Source: Sediminibacterium sp. (GTDB lineage: Bacteria > Bacteroidota > Bacteroidia > Chitinophagales > Chitinophagaceae). From it: a stretch of 64,000 nt of DNA. Of the stretch, positions 1 to 8,667 are shown in pieces. Where the stretch lies: assembly GCF_030695065.1 (NCBI RefSeq), contig NZ_JAUYTR010000023.1, positions 637,384 through 701,383 on the forward strand. Direction: 5' to 3'. The notes beneath the pieces are model-generated. The model did not search any database. It was not told the DNA's origin and saw nothing but the letters and a program-made list of their open reading frames with translations. The stretch's first letter is position 1; each line of letters opens with the position of its first letter. A program made the position numbers and the translations under genes.

Positions 1-166
1 TTACTATATGCTCTCTTAAGAATTCATAGTCACCACCAGCATTGGTATGAAATACGCGGTATTCAATACCTTTTGCAGCAGTCACTTTTTCAACCAGCTC
101 TCTGATTTTATCTTTTTTTGATGTACCAGATATTGGGTTGATTAAATAAATAATTTTTCTTGTCAT
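1..166 (-). CDS. diacylglycerol/lipid kinase family protein, N-terminal part (cut by window edge)
   Basis: Reading leftward from an ATG at 166, the frame opens with MTRKIIYLINPISGTSKK and stays open for 55 codons to the window edge. The hydrophobic strand followed by NPxSG and a basic run is the start of the DAGK catalytic domain, the nucleotide-binding loop of YegS/DgkB-type lipid kinases, which phosphorylate diacylglycerol or related lipids at the membrane. Only the first domain start is visible, so the substrate cannot be called. It lies 21 bp downstream of fabH on the same strand, so co-transcription with a fatty-acid synthesis gene is likely and fits a lipid role. Confidence 0.7.
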   Translation of the reverse strand, partial: MTRKIIYLINPISGTSKKDKIRELVEKVTAAKGIEYRVFHTNAGGDYEFLREHIV

Positions 167-187
167 GGAATTCGTTCCTCGGTATTG

Positions 188-1237
188 CTACCATTTCATT
201 AATGCACTAGCCCAAGTAAACCCGCTACCAAAAGCAGCTAAGCAAACTAAGTCTCCTTCTTTTATCATTCCTTTTTCCCAAGCTTCACAAAGCGCTATCG
301 GAATGGACGCAGCTGTTGTATTACCATAGTTCATGATATTATTATAAACCTGGTGGTCTTGTAATTTTAATTTCTGTTGTACAAATTGACTAATGCGTAA
401 ATTGGCTTGATGTGGAATCAGCATACTAATATCAGTAGACTGGTATCCATTTTTTGCCAATGATTCCATTATTACTTCTGGAAACTTCACTACTGCTTTT
501 TTAAATACAGCAGGACCATCCATGTAAGGGAAATTTTGTGCGTTGTCAATCATTTGATGACTCATAAACATTTGAGAAATTTCTGCGTCATCAAAACTTG
601 CATAGTCTTTAGTACCCCAATGATTGGCATGTGAACCAGGATTGTACATGGCTAAAATTTCTGCAGATTCACCATCACTATGCAAATGGGTACTCAAAAT
701 TCCTTGTCCTTCCTTTTCGGCGGGTTGTAATACTACCGCCCCTGCGCCATCTCCAAAAATCACCGATAAGTTTCTGCCGCGGGTAGAAAAGTCTAAACCA
801 AAAGAATGCTTTTCGCTACCTATCACTAATATGTTCTTATACATTCCGGTTTTAATAAATTGATCGGCCACACTTAATGCGTAAACAAAACCACTACATT
901 GATTTCTAACATCTAATGCACCAATCTCTTTCATTTTCATAGCTCGTTGCACTAATACGCCGCAACCTGGAAAATAATAATCTGGAGAAAGTGTTGCAAA
1001 AATGATGAAGTCTATGTCTTGTGCTGTAATCCCTGCTCTCTCAATCGCTATTTTAGCCGCTTCCACTCCCATGGTAGTAGTGGTTTCTTCGGTTCTATGT
1101 GCGTACCTGCGTTCTTTAATACCCGTTCTTTCTTGAATCCACTCATCGTTGGTTTCCATGTATTTAGTGAGATCGTTATTCGTAACAACATTAGAAGGTA
1201 CATACATGCCGATTCCGGCAATTTTACTCAATGGCAT
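188..1237 (-). CDS. fabH: 3-oxoacyl-ACP synthase III family protein (FabH-like)
   Basis: 349 residues. The thiolase-fold condensing enzyme FabH joins acyl-CoA to malonyl-ACP to start fatty-acid chains. The catalytic triad is visible: Cys in RNQCSGFVYA, His in IPHQANLRIS and Asn in NYGNTTAASIP. The family glycine-rich tail (AFGSGFTWAS) is present. The longest frame begins with TTG two codons upstream; the ATG at 1237 (MPLSKIAGIGMYVP) is preferred because FabH proteins start right at this strand. At about 350 residues it is longer than the classic enzyme of about 317 and may be a paralogue for a specialised acyl chain rather than the housekeeping copy. The lipid kinase gene follows on the same strand. 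Confidence 0.88.
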   Translation of the reverse strand: MPLSKIAGIGMYVPSNVVTNNDLTKYMETNDEWIQERTGIKERRYAHRTEETTTTMGVEAAKIAIERAGITAQDIDFIIFATLSPDYYFPGCGVLVQRAMKMKEIGALDVRNQCSGFVYALSVADQFIKTGMYKNILVIGSEKHSFGLDFSTRGRNLSVIFGDGAGAVVLQPAEKEGQGILSTHLHSDGESAEILAMYNPGSHANHWGTKDYASFDDAEISQMFMSHQMIDNAQNFPYMDGPAVFKKAVVKFPEVIMESLAKNGYQSTDISMLIPHQANLRISQFVQQKLKLQDHQVYNNIMNYGNTTAASIPIALCEAWEKGMIKEGDLVCLAAFGSGFTWASALMKW

Positions 1238-1294
1238 ATGCAAGCAAATTTGAAGGTTAAAGTTAATGAATCTTTACGGTAGGTCTGTGAAGGA

Positions 1295-2302
1295 TCAGTT
1301 AATGCTGTTGATTGGTTTTAACTGAAGCACGCCATTTAGAAATTGCGCTGTTTCTTTTTGTACCGTAATAATATCTTTAGATTGAATAGGAGATGCCATT
1401 ACATGATTTCCTGAATTAGGAATAGAAACCATTTTTTTCTTTTCTGATGCAGTATTCACTTGTAAAAACATTGCTTTCATTGCAGCTACACTTACTACAG
1501 GGTCTTGCTCTTTTTCATTTTTATAATAATACAATACCAAAAGTGGTTGTTTCACTTTAGTAAAATGCTCTTTGGTCATGGCGGTCTCTAATAGTTCTTC
1601 CAATTGTACAGTAGCTTCTAATCTATACTTGGTATTCCAATATTGTTCGTATAAAGGGTGGTCCTTTTTTACGCCCATATAGTTTGAGCCTTTTACTAAT
1701 CTCGCAATTTGTAATCCCCATGGATTATTTAATAACCATGCATTGGGATCTTTAATAGCAATATTAGGAGAATATAAAACCAAGCCTGCAATCTCAGGAT
1801 ACATCGCAGCCAATTGTAAAGCAAGTGTACCACCTGTAGAAGTGCCCATTAAAATTACTTTTTCACCCAATTGTTTGCCAATGGCATACGCTTCTTTTGC
1901 AGACTCAAATAAACTTTCAGCAGTCATATTAATCAACGCATCTGTGGTATCAATACCATGTTCAGACAAACGTGCCAAATACAAATTGCATCCAAATTCT
2001 TTTGCAATATTCTGGTGCACTGGATTGCCCTCTTCTTGGCTGGCACTGAAACCATGTAAGTAAACAATGGCGTAAGGAGTTTTCTGTTTTGAACTATCGT
2101 TGGCCCAAACAATTCTTGCTTCATTGTTTGGTCGGGTATTGTGCTTTTTTTCGTTGGTGTAAATATAATCCACTAACTCAGCCGGGTTGCTAGGAATAGT
2201 CGGAAGGGTTGAAGTATAAACTGGGGTAGATGGAGTAGGACCAACAAAATATACAAGACCCAATACCAATACAATACCTAATAACCATTTTAATATGCGC
2301 AT
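1295..2302 (-). CDS. alpha/beta hydrolase with N-terminal membrane anchor
   Basis: 335 residues. Residues 1-21 (MRILKWLLGIVLVLGLVYF) are a hydrophobic anchor or uncleaved signal, so the enzyme probably faces the periplasm. The body has the alpha/beta hydrolase marks: the oxyanion strand YLHGFSASQEEG, the nucleophile elbow GTSTGG with Ser as nucleophile, an acidic segment near EQDPVV and the catalytic His in SGNHVMAS. It resembles carboxylesterases and monoacylglycerol lipases; the substrate is not determinable. The DoxX-like gene ends 9 bp upstream, so the two form an operon, and fabH lies 57 bp downstream, which may indicate a lipid-related role (inference). Confidence 0.8.
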   Translation of the reverse strand: MRILKWLLGIVLVLGLVYFVGPTPSTPVYTSTLPTIPSNPAELVDYIYTNEKKHNTRPNNEARIVWANDSSKQKTPYAIVYLHGFSASQEEGNPVHQNIAKEFGCNLYLARLSEHGIDTTDALINMTAESLFESAKEAYAIGKQLGEKVILMGTSTGGTLALQLAAMYPEIAGLVLYSPNIAIKDPNAWLLNNPWGLQIARLVKGSNYMGVKKDHPLYEQYWNTKYRLEATVQLEELLETAMTKEHFTKVKQPLLVLYYYKNEKEQDPVVSVAAMKAMFLQVNTASEKKKMVSIPNSGNHVMASPIQSKDIITVQKETAQFLNGVLQLKPINSIN

Positions 2303-2311
2303 AAACTAGAA

Positions 2312-2689
2312 TTAAACATTTTTAAGATACCAAGCCCAAGCCATTAAAAGGGGCTGTAAAATCAGGAGTCTTACCCATCCAATCATTGGGGTCATTTGAA
2401 AACTTCCTATTTTAAAGTGTCCCAATTGAATCATATAAATATGAGCGGGTATAAAAGCAATTAGCATAGCAATAATCCCATAAATAGCCCAATTTCTGGT
2501 AGCGGAAAAGCATAATCCAATAGCCAACACTATTTCGGCAATGCCAGCCAGTATATTTAAAGTAGCAGCCCATTTATGCAAATACGGTGGAAAAAAGGTC
2601 GTATAAAAGCCAGGATTCTTAAAATGATAGAATCCTGCAAACAAGTAAAATGCAACCATTATGATTAATAATAACCCTTTCATTGGCAT
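2312..2689 (-). CDS. DoxX-like small membrane protein
   Basis: 125 residues made almost entirely of four hydrophobic segments (about 3-20, 42-62, 68-88 and 100-122), with KNPGFYTTFFPPYL after the first helix. Size and layout match the DoxX / DUF417-like family of four-helix membrane proteins, which are common in Bacteroidota and mostly uncharacterised. Two in-frame ATGs (2689 and 2683) are equally possible starts. It is the first gene of a pair with the alpha/beta hydrolase and is divergent from typA. No catalytic residues are recognisable. Confidence 0.7.
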   Translation of the reverse strand: MPMKGLLLIIMVAFYLFAGFYHFKNPGFYTTFFPPYLHKWAATLNILAGIAEIVLAIGLCFSATRNWAIYGIIAMLIAFIPAHIYMIQLGHFKIGSFQMTPMIGWVRLLILQPLLMAWAWYLKNV

Positions 2690-2761
2690 AGCGTTAAAAT
2701 AAAATTAGGGTTTATTGTGCATCCTCCATAGTATAGTTAACAGAATAATGACCCTTATTTA

Positions 2762-2792
2762 CTTGCTGCCCCACGTTAAAGCCGTACCTTTG
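2762..2792 (+). promoter_or_regulatory. Bacteroidota-type promoter of typA
   Basis: CTTG at 2762-2765 and TACCTTTG at 2785-2792 are separated by 19 bp, matching the Bacteroidota -33/-7 consensus (TTTG, 19-20 bp, TAnnTTTG). The predicted transcript start near 2797 gives a leader of roughly 55 nt before the typA ATG at 2852. Confidence 0.6.
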
Positions 2793-2851
2793 CCGCTCAA
2801 ATAAACAGTATGAATCATCTAATTGATTGATACTGAGTCAAATACACAATA

Positions 2852-4666
2852 ATGGAAATAAGAAACATTGCCATCATCGCACACGTTGACCATGGCAAAA
2901 CAACTTTAGTAGACCGAATTTTAGGAGCCACTAAAGTATTTAGAGACAACCAGGATGCTGGTGAGTTAATTATGGACAGCAATGATTTAGAAAGAGAGCG
3001 TGGAATCACCATCTTTAGTAAAAACGCTGCAGTAACCTATAAAGACTATAAAATCAATGTTATTGATACTCCAGGTCACAGTGATTTCGGTGGTGAAGTA
3101 GAGCGCGTATTGAAAATGGCCGATGGGGTTATTTTATTGGTGGATGCTTTTGAAGGACCAATGCCTCAAACTCGTTTTGTATTACAGAAAGCATTGCAAT
3201 TGAACTTGCATCCTATAGTGGTAATTAATAAAGTAGATAAGCCCAACTGTAGACCAGACGAGGTACACGATGCGGTTTTTGAATTATTCTTCAACTTAGA
3301 CGCAACAGAAGAGCAATTAAATTTCCCTACTTTTTATGGTAGTGGAAAGAACGGTTGGTTCAATGATAGCTTAACACAAACAGAAGACATATTCCCTTTA
3401 ATGGATGGTATCATTAAATATGTACCAGCTCCTAAAGTAAATGAGGGAACCCTTCAATTACAAATTACCTCATTAGACTATTCTTCTTTCTTAGGTAGAA
3501 TAGCCATTGGTAAAGTAACCAGAGGTTCAATTAAAGAAGGACAACAAATTGCATTGGTTCAAGCAGATGGTACTTTCAAGAAAATGAAAGTAAAAGAATT
3601 GTATGTGTTTGAAGGAATGGGCAAGCGTAAGGTAACAGAAGTTTTATCTGGAGACCTTTGTGCAGTAGTAGGATTAGAAGAGTTCAATATTGGAGATACC
3701 ATTGCAGATATCGAAAACCCAGAAGGTTTGCCCATCATTAGTGTAGATGAGCCTACCATGAGTATGACATTCAGCATTAATAACTCACCATTCTTTGGTA
3801 GAGATGGTAAGTTTGTTACTTCACGTCACTTACGTGATCGTTTAATGAAAGAGACCGAAAAGAACTTGGCATTAAGAGTAGAAGATACCGACAGTGCAGA
3901 TAGTTTCTTAGTATTTGGTAGAGGTATTTTGCACTTAGGCGTATTGGTTGAAACCATGCGTAGAGAAGGATATGAATTAACGGTAGGTAATCCACAGGTG
4001 TTGGTTAAAACCATTGATGGTAAAAAACATGAGCCTTATGAGAACCTAGTAGTAGATGTGCCTTCAGAATACAGCGGTAAAGTAATTGACTTAGTAACCC
4101 AGCGTAAAGGTGAAATGCAAATCATGGAGTCGAAGGGCGAAATGCAACACCTTGAATTTGAAATACCTTCAAGAGGGTTGATTGGTTTACGTTCTCAAAT
4201 GCTTACTGGTACTGCTGGAGAAGCGGTTATGGCACATCGTTTTATTGATTACAAACCTTGGAAAGGGCCAATTCCAGGAAGAAGCAATGGTGTATTAATT
4301 GCGAAGTTCCAAGGAGTAACTACTGCCTATTCAATTGATAAATTACAAGATCGCGGATCTTTCTTTGTTGATCCAGGAGATGAAGTATATGTAGGACAAA
4401 TTATTGCAGAACATATTAAGCCAGGAGATTTAAATGTGAATGCAGTGGAAATGAAAAAACTCACTAACCACCGTGCAAGCGGAAGTGATGATGCAGTTAG
4501 AATTGTTCCCAAGTTGCAATTTACTTTAGAAGAGTGTATGGAATATATTCAACAAGATGAGTGTATTGAAGTAACTCCTAAGAATATTCGTATGCGTAAA
4601 TCTATTTTAGATGAGAACGAACGTTCTAAAGTTTCTAAGAGTATGAAATCTGAAGCAGTAGGATAA
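2852..4666 (+). CDS. typA: ribosome-associated translational GTPase TypA/BipA
   Basis: 604 residues, the normal length. EF-G-like GTPase that binds the ribosome and helps 50S assembly and stress growth. Motifs in order: G1 AHVDHGKTTLVD (about 10-21), G2 region RERGITI, G3 DTPGHSDFGGE and G4 NKVDKP, then domain II, the EF-G III/V-like domains and the BipA-specific C-terminal region (PGDLNVNAVEMKKLTNHRAS). The ATG is the first in frame and MEIRNIAIIAHVDHG is the canonical beginning. It is monocistronic: a consensus promoter lies upstream and a perfect hairpin terminator starts 21 bp after the stop. Confidence 0.97.
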   Translation: MEIRNIAIIAHVDHGKTTLVDRILGATKVFRDNQDAGELIMDSNDLERERGITIFSKNAAVTYKDYKINVIDTPGHSDFGGEVERVLKMADGVILLVDAFEGPMPQTRFVLQKALQLNLHPIVVINKVDKPNCRPDEVHDAVFELFFNLDATEEQLNFPTFYGSGKNGWFNDSLTQTEDIFPLMDGIIKYVPAPKVNEGTLQLQITSLDYSSFLGRIAIGKVTRGSIKEGQQIALVQADGTFKKMKVKELYVFEGMGKRKVTEVLSGDLCAVVGLEEFNIGDTIADIENPEGLPIISVDEPTMSMTFSINNSPFFGRDGKFVTSRHLRDRLMKETEKNLALRVEDTDSADSFLVFGRGILHLGVLVETMRREGYELTVGNPQVLVKTIDGKKHEPYENLVVDVPSEYSGKVIDLVTQRKGEMQIMESKGEMQHLEFEIPSRGLIGLRSQMLTGTAGEAVMAHRFIDYKPWKGPIPGRSNGVLIAKFQGVTTAYSIDKLQDRGSFFVDPGDEVYVGQIIAEHIKPGDLNVNAVEMKKLTNHRASGSDDAVRIVPKLQFTLEECMEYIQQDECIEVTPKNIRMRKSILDENERSKVSKSMKSEAVG

Positions 4667-4687
4667 TTACTTATTGTTACAATAAAT

Positions 4688-4720
4688 AAAAAGAGGCACT
4701 CATATGAGTGCCTCTTTTTT
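4688..4720. terminator. bidirectional intrinsic terminator between typA and a convergent secreted-protein gene
   Basis: A perfect inverted repeat spans 4688-4719 around the centre CAT/ATG (arm AAAAGAGGCACTCAT and its complement), flanked by A and T runs. It can end typA on the plus strand and the gene at 4740-5162 on the minus strand. Confidence 0.9.
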
Positions 4721-4739
4721 GTTTGATAAATTAGTTAAA

Positions 4740-5162
4740 TTAATTTTTGCTAATTACAGCGTTTTCGAAGCTGATGGTTTCAAAGCTTACATTGTACTGC
4801 TCAGATTTTTTTGATTTTACTTCTTCAATTACAAAAGATAATTTACTTGATTCGTCTTTTGGAAATTTAAAAGTCTTGCTGAAATCTTTGTCAGCATAAT
4901 TGCCTTTGAAAATCATTTCATTGTTGGCATCTGTAATAATTAGGTTAAATGATGCACCCGTTGGGTTGCTGAATTTTACCTGAATCGTGTGTAATTGATT
5001 TTTATCAATACCATTGTACTTTACTTCTGCTTTGCTCTTAGTAGATATATCATAAGCTCTTACAGGAGATACAGACGCGTTGGCCGATAAAAACATCAAT
5101 GAAGACACCACAGATCCAAAAACGATTCTCTTAACACTGGTAACGATTGTTTGCTTTTTCAT
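4740..5162 (-). CDS. small secreted protein, function unknown
   Basis: 140 residues starting at the ATG at 5162; the longer frame would need a TTG. Residues 1-30 form a Sec signal (basic MKKQTIVTSVKR, then a hydrophobic stretch to SANAS), with a likely cut after ANA or nearby. The mature part of about 110 residues is rich in alternating polar and hydrophobic residues and in Lys/Ser (KVKFSNPTG-like strand, LIITDANNEMIFKGNY), suggesting a beta-sandwich. No enzymatic motif or lipobox is seen. Similar small secreted beta proteins are frequent in Chitinophagaceae, often several paralogues per genome (family knowledge). It is expressed alone, with its own promoter and shared terminator. Confidence 0.7.
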   Translation of the reverse strand: MKKQTIVTSVKRIVFGSVVSSLMFLSANASVSPVRAYDISTKSKAEVKYNGIDKNQLHTIQVKFSNPTGASFNLIITDANNEMIFKGNYADKDFSKTFKFPKDESSKLSFVIEEVKSKKSEQYNVSFETISFENAVISKN

Positions 5163-5168
5163 ACTTTT

Positions 5169-5202
5169 CAAATTTTACTGTGAGTAATAGATTCTTCTCA
5201 AA
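5169..5202 (-). promoter_or_regulatory. candidate promoter of the small secreted protein gene
   Basis: On the minus strand, TTTG (plus 5199-5202) is followed after 21 bp by TAAAATTTG (plus 5169-5177), close to the -33/-7 consensus. The -7 box ends only 6 bp before the ATG at 5162, which predicts a very short or absent leader. Confidence 0.4.
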
Positions 5203-5225
5203 TGGCAACAGCAAACGAAAAAGCT

Positions 5226-5237
5226 TAGTGTACACTA
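5226..5237. promoter_or_regulatory. 12-bp perfect palindrome upstream of the secreted-protein gene
   Basis: TAGTGTACACTA is fully self-complementary and sits about 24 bp upstream of the candidate -33 box. It is a possible regulator site; no regulator is identified nearby. Confidence 0.3.
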
Positions 5238-5320
5238 TACACATTAATACAGAAAGGGCTAAAAAGTAACCCACAAAAATTAATTTTTAGCTTAAGTAGT
5301 TGAAAATGAATAAGTTAAAT

Positions 5321-6325
5321 TTATTTAACTGGCTTGTTCAAAGTCTCCCAAAGTAGGTCTTTCAACTCGGTCAAGCCTTTATTGGTGACTGAAGAAATGA
5401 ATACATGTGGAATATTAGATGGTAATTCTTTACTGATGGCTTCTTTTAATTCATCGTCTAACATATCGCTTTTACTAATAGCGATGATGAAATCTTTCTG
5501 CAACATTTCCTCATTGTAATTCTTCAATTCTTGACGTAGAATCTCAAATTCTTTACCATGGTCATTGCTGTCTGCTGGAATTAAAAATAATAAAACAGAG
5601 TTGCGTTCAATATGTCTTAAAAAACGGTGTCCCAATCCTTTTCCTTCTGCAGCGCCTTCAATAATTCCCGGTAAATCGGCAATGCAAAATGATTTTGAAT
5701 CGCGGTATTCTACCATACCTAATTGTGGAATCAACGTAGTAAATGCGTAGTTGGCAATTTTTGGTTTAGCGGCGGTTATTGACGACAGTAAAGTAGATTT
5801 TCCTGCATTTGGAAATCCTACCAAACCCACGTCTGCCAATACTTTCAGCTCAATATTTTTCCAACCTTCTATGCCAGGTTCTCCTGGTTGTGCATGGTCG
5901 GGTGCTTGGTTAGTTGGGGTAGCAAAATTGCCATTACCCAACCCACCTCTACCACCACGCATCCAAATATATTCTTGCCCTTCTTCTAAAATTTCGGCTT
6001 CAATTTTTCCGGTCTCTTCATCTCTTGCAACAGTGCCTAATGGAACATCAATGATAATATCTTTTCCATCTCGTCCGGTACAATTGTCTTTACTACCGTT
6101 TTCTCCATTTTCGGCTAACACGTTTTTGAAATACCTCAAGTGTAATAAAGTCCAAAGATTACTATTCCCTCTTAAGATAATATGACCACCGCGGCCTCCA
6201 TCGCCTCCATCAGGTCCACCCATTGCAGTTAATTTATTGCGCATAAAATGCCTAACACCTGCGCCACCGAGACCACTGCGGGCAAAAATTCTGATATAGT
6301 CTATGAAGTTATTCCTTTCCGACAC
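5321..6325 (-). CDS. obg: Obg-family ribosome-assembly GTPase
   Basis: 334 residues with a GTG start at 6325 ([18 protein letters not shown] aligns with the usual Obg beginning). Domains: glycine-rich Obg fold about 5-160 ([26 protein letters not shown]); G domain with G1 [13 protein letters not shown]2 near YAFTTLIP, G3 [16 protein letters not shown] and G4 SKSD. The C-terminal OCT domain of some Obg proteins is absent, as is usual in this phylum. It acts in 50S maturation and stress control. It lies 41 bp downstream of the paa operon but has its own -7 box, so independent expression is likely. Confidence 0.95.
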   Translation of the reverse strand: MSERNNFIDYIRIFARSGLGGAGVRHFMRNKLTAMGGPDGGDGGRGGHIILRGNSNLWTLLHLRYFKNVLAENGENGSKDNCTGRDGKDIIIDVPLGTVARDEETGKIEAEILEEGQEYIWMRGGRGGLGNGNFATPTNQAPDHAQPGEPGIEGWKNIELKVLADVGLVGFPNAGKSTLLSSITAAKPKIANYAFTTLIPQLGMVEYRDSKSFCIADLPGIIEGAAEGKGLGHRFLRHIERNSVLLFLIPADSNDHGKEFEILRQELKNYNEEMLQKDFIIAISKSDMLDDELKEAISKELPSNIPHVFISSVTNKGLTELKDLLWETLNKPVK

Positions 6326-6341
6326 TTGAATGATTTAGCTG

Positions 6342-6349
6342 CAAAGATA
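6342..6349 (-). promoter_or_regulatory. -7 promoter element for obg
   Basis: TATCTTTG on the minus strand is an exact TAnnTTTG box, 16 bp upstream of the GTG start of obg, so the leader would be about 10 nt. No convincing -33 element is visible at 19-21 bp spacing. Confidence 0.45.
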
Positions 6350-6366
6350 CAACATTGCAAATTGTG

Positions 6367-6960
6367 CTACTTTTTCAAGGTATTCCAGGTTGCATAAAGC
6401 GTTTCTTGTTCGGGCCTATCTGCGGGTACACTTTGTAAAGGTTCACATTCTGCTGAAAATGTTTGCATGTCTTTGGGAAGTTGCTGGTATAATTGGGTAC
6501 CCTTAGTTTTCCAAGCAATCATTTCATCGGATACTTGCTTAATTATTTTTGCCGGGTTTCCTGCAATCAACGAACGAGTAGGGTATTGTTCATCTGCCTT
6601 TATAAAACTCATGGCACCAACAATACATTCATCTTCGAGCACTACATTGTCCATGATAACGGAGTTCATGCCAACCAAACAATTGCGACCAATGATAGCT
6701 CCGTGAATCACTGCACCATGTCCAATATGTGCATTTTCTTTAAGTAATACTGTAGTACCTGGAAACATATGTAGGGTACAATTCTCTTGCACATTACAAC
6801 CGTCTTCAATAATAATGGCACCCCAATCACCTCTGATAGCTGCACCTGGTCCTATGTAAACATTTTTTCCAATAATCACATTGCCTGTTACAGCAGCTTG
6901 AGGATGAACAAACGAGCTTTCGTGTACTACCGGTATAAATCCCTTAAATGAATATATCAT
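6367..6960 (-). CDS. paaY: PaaY-like hexapeptide-repeat protein (gamma carbonic anhydrase fold thioesterase)
   Basis: 197 residues. Left-handed beta-helix of hexapeptide repeats from about residue 15 (VTGNVIIGKNVYIGPGAAIRGDWG) to 135, with the gamma-carbonic-anhydrase-type metal ligands visible as His in CTLHMFPG and two in HIGHGAVIHG. PaaY proteins of this fold act with PaaI as a thioesterase that removes dead-end CoA adducts in phenylacetate breakdown (family knowledge). Its stop lies 41 bp before obg, and its ATG overlaps the paaI stop by 4 bp, so it is the last gene of the paa operon. A general carbonic-anhydrase-like role cannot be excluded, but context favours PaaY. Confidence 0.8.
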   Translation of the reverse strand: MIYSFKGFIPVVHESSFVHPQAAVTGNVIIGKNVYIGPGAAIRGDWGAIIIEDGCNVQENCTLHMFPGTTVLLKENAHIGHGAVIHGAIIGRNCLVGMNSVIMDNVVLEDECIVGAMSFIKADEQYPTRSLIAGNPAKIIKQVSDEMIAWKTKGTQLYQQLPKDMQTFSAECEPLQSVPADRPEQETLYATWNTLKK

Positions 6961-7376
6961 ATAGTTGCTTTTACAACTGGTTTGCCCGTTCTAAAACAGT
7001 TGCCTTTAAAAATAGACACCAATTGTTCGTGTTGATTCAAAATGGTTATTTGATACAACCCTGTTGATCTACCATTGTGTAATTCTTTTGCTTCTGCAAT
7101 CAACGTGTCGCCTACATGAACAGGTTTTAAAAAATTGATAGACGTATCTAATGCAACCGATAAATTATTTCTGTTATTGCAAGCAAAAGCAAATGCACTA
7201 TCCGAAAATGCAAAAGCAATGCCGCCATGCACTATGCCTAAGCCATTCAACATTTCGGGTCTTACTTGCATTTTTATTTTGCTATATCCTTCTTTTATTT
7301 CTAACACTTCTATTCCTAACCACTGCGAAAACAAATCTGCTTTCATTATTTCATCAACAATATATTGTGGTGTCAT
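6957..7376 (-). CDS. paaI: PaaI-like hotdog-fold hydroxyphenylacetyl-CoA thioesterase
   Basis: 139 residues, typical of PaaI. The hotdog signature is visible: NGLGIVHGGIAFAFSDSAFAF (catalytic Asp/His neighbourhood), then TSINFLKPVHVGDTLIAEAKE and GRSTGLYQI. It hydrolyses stalled aromatic CoA intermediates and so protects the CoA pool during phenylacetate degradation. It overlaps paaY by 4 bp and sits 16 bp after paaG. Confidence 0.88.
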   Translation of the reverse strand: MTPQYIVDEIMKADLFSQWLGIEVLEIKEGYSKIKMQVRPEMLNGLGIVHGGIAFAFSDSAFAFACNNRNNLSVALDTSINFLKPVHVGDTLIAEAKELHNGRSTGLYQITILNQHEQLVSIFKGNCFRTGKPVVKATI

Positions 7377-7392
7377 GGTAAAAATTTTAAGG

Positions 7393-8169
7393 TTATTGTC
7401 CTTTGTATTGAGGCGCTCTTTTAGCTAAGAATGCATCTACGCCTTCTTTAAAATCTGCAGTGGCTGCTGCTTTTTGTTGTAAGCCATCTTCTAATGCTAG
7501 TTGTGCAGTGATATCATTGGTAGCAGAAGCATTGAGTGCTTCTTTAATATACCCCAATGCTTTGGTAGGCATTTGTGCCAACTGCAGGGCCAATTTTTTA
7601 CTCTCTGTTTCAAAAGATTCGTCTTCAAAAACTTTGTATAACATGCCCATTTGCAAAGCATCTGCTGCAGTTACTTTATCACCCAGTAACATGAGTGCAC
7701 TGGCTCTTTGAAAACCAATCAGTCTAGGTAAGGTATACGTTCCACCACTATCTGGAATCAATCCAATTTTAGAAAATGCTTGAATAAAAGAAGCAGAAGA
7801 TTTACTGACTACTACATCACAAGCAAAAGCAATATTAGCGCCTGCACCTGCGGCAACGCCATTTACTGCTGCTACTACCGGCTTTGCTATATCTCTAAGT
7901 CTTTGTACTATAGGATTGTAATGCTCACTTAGAATCCGCTGCATTCCTGGTCCTTCTGGATCTACCACTTCTGCCAAATCTTGTCCTGCACAAAATCCTT
8001 TTCCTGCGCCAGTTAAATAAATGGCTCTGATGTTTTCATCAATGGCGCATTGGTCTAAAATGGTTTGCAATTGCAAAGCCATTGCTCTGTTAAAAGAATT
8101 CAATTTATCGGGTCTGTTCATGGTAATAAAAGCAACACCTGATTCAATGGTAAATAATATTGAGTCCAT
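7393..8169 (-). CDS. paaG: 1,2-epoxyphenylacetyl-CoA isomerase PaaG (enoyl-CoA hydratase family)
   Basis: 258 residues, a complete crotonase-fold protein. The oxyanion-hole segments are AGKGFCAGQDLAEV and NGVAAGAGANIAFACDVVV; the second active-site region is SKIGLIPDSGGTYTLPR with the Asp typical of PaaG isomerases. The C-terminus KEGVDAFLAKRAPQYKG is the standard crotonase tail. In the paa route it converts the ring 1,2-epoxide to the oxepin-CoA. It lies 9 bp from paaD. The specific isomerase role is assigned mainly from operon context and the LIPDSGGT motif. Confidence 0.88.
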   Translation of the reverse strand: MDSILFTIESGVAFITMNRPDKLNSFNRAMALQLQTILDQCAIDENIRAIYLTGAGKGFCAGQDLAEVVDPEGPGMQRILSEHYNPIVQRLRDIAKPVVAAVNGVAAGAGANIAFACDVVVSKSSASFIQAFSKIGLIPDSGGTYTLPRLIGFQRASALMLLGDKVTAADALQMGMLYKVFEDESFETESKKLALQLAQMPTKALGYIKEALNASATNDITAQLALEDGLQQKAAATADFKEGVDAFLAKRAPQYKGQ

Positions 8170-8178
8170 AAAAATGAA

Positions 8179-8667
8179 TTAATGACATTTAAAATAGTCG
8201 AAGGGCTCTTTGCACTCTTCGCATTTATACAAAGCCTTGCAAGCAGTACTTCCAAATTGTGATACTAATACAGTATGAGTAGAATTGCACTGCGGACAAG
8301 GCACTATTAAATTGTCTAAATAGGTTTGGTCAAAACTTTTTCCAATAGGAGGAGCAATGCCGTATGCTTTTAATTGCTGTTTCCCATTTTCGGTCATCCA
8401 ATCGGTAGTCCATGCAGGAGATAAAATAGTTTGAATTGTCGTTTGGTAGCCTGCAGCATTCAATGCCATTTTAATATGCATCGATATCATGTCCATTGCT
8501 GGGCAACCAGTGTAAGTAGGTGTGATGGTAACCCTTACTTGCTGTTCTTCTAATTCAACAGCCCTAATCACCCCTAAATCTACTACAGACAATACAGGCA
8601 CTTCTGGATCTTTAACAGTTTCCAGAATTTTCCAGATGGCATTGGTGGCAATTGTATTGTTTACCAT
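8179..8667 (-). CDS. paaD: PaaD, phenylacetyl-CoA epoxidase assembly protein (MIP18/DUF59 family)
   Basis: 162 residues. The N-terminal DUF59 domain (VKDPEVPVLSVVDLGVIRAV, then TPTYTGCPAMDMI with its conserved Cys) is followed by a C-terminal zinc-ribbon with paired cysteines (CPQC about 124, then C...CEEC near the end). PaaD belongs to the SufT/MIP18-like proteins and is thought to help mature the metal or iron-sulfur centre of the epoxidase. The ATG at 8667 overlaps the paaC stop by 7 bp, implying translational coupling. Confidence 0.92.
   Translation of the reverse strand: MVNNTIATNAIWKILETVKDPEVPVLSVVDLGVIRAVELEEQQVRVTITPTYTGCPAMDMISMHIKMALNAAGYQTTIQTILSPAWTTDWMTENGKQQLKAYGIAPPIGKSFDQTYLDNLIVPCPQCNSTHTVLVSQFGSTACKALYKCEECKEPFDYFKCH

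Noticed and set aside
5751..6185. 144-codon open frame on the plus strand
   Set aside because: It lies entirely opposite the conserved G domain of obg and has no recognisable protein features; it is a shadow of the real gene.
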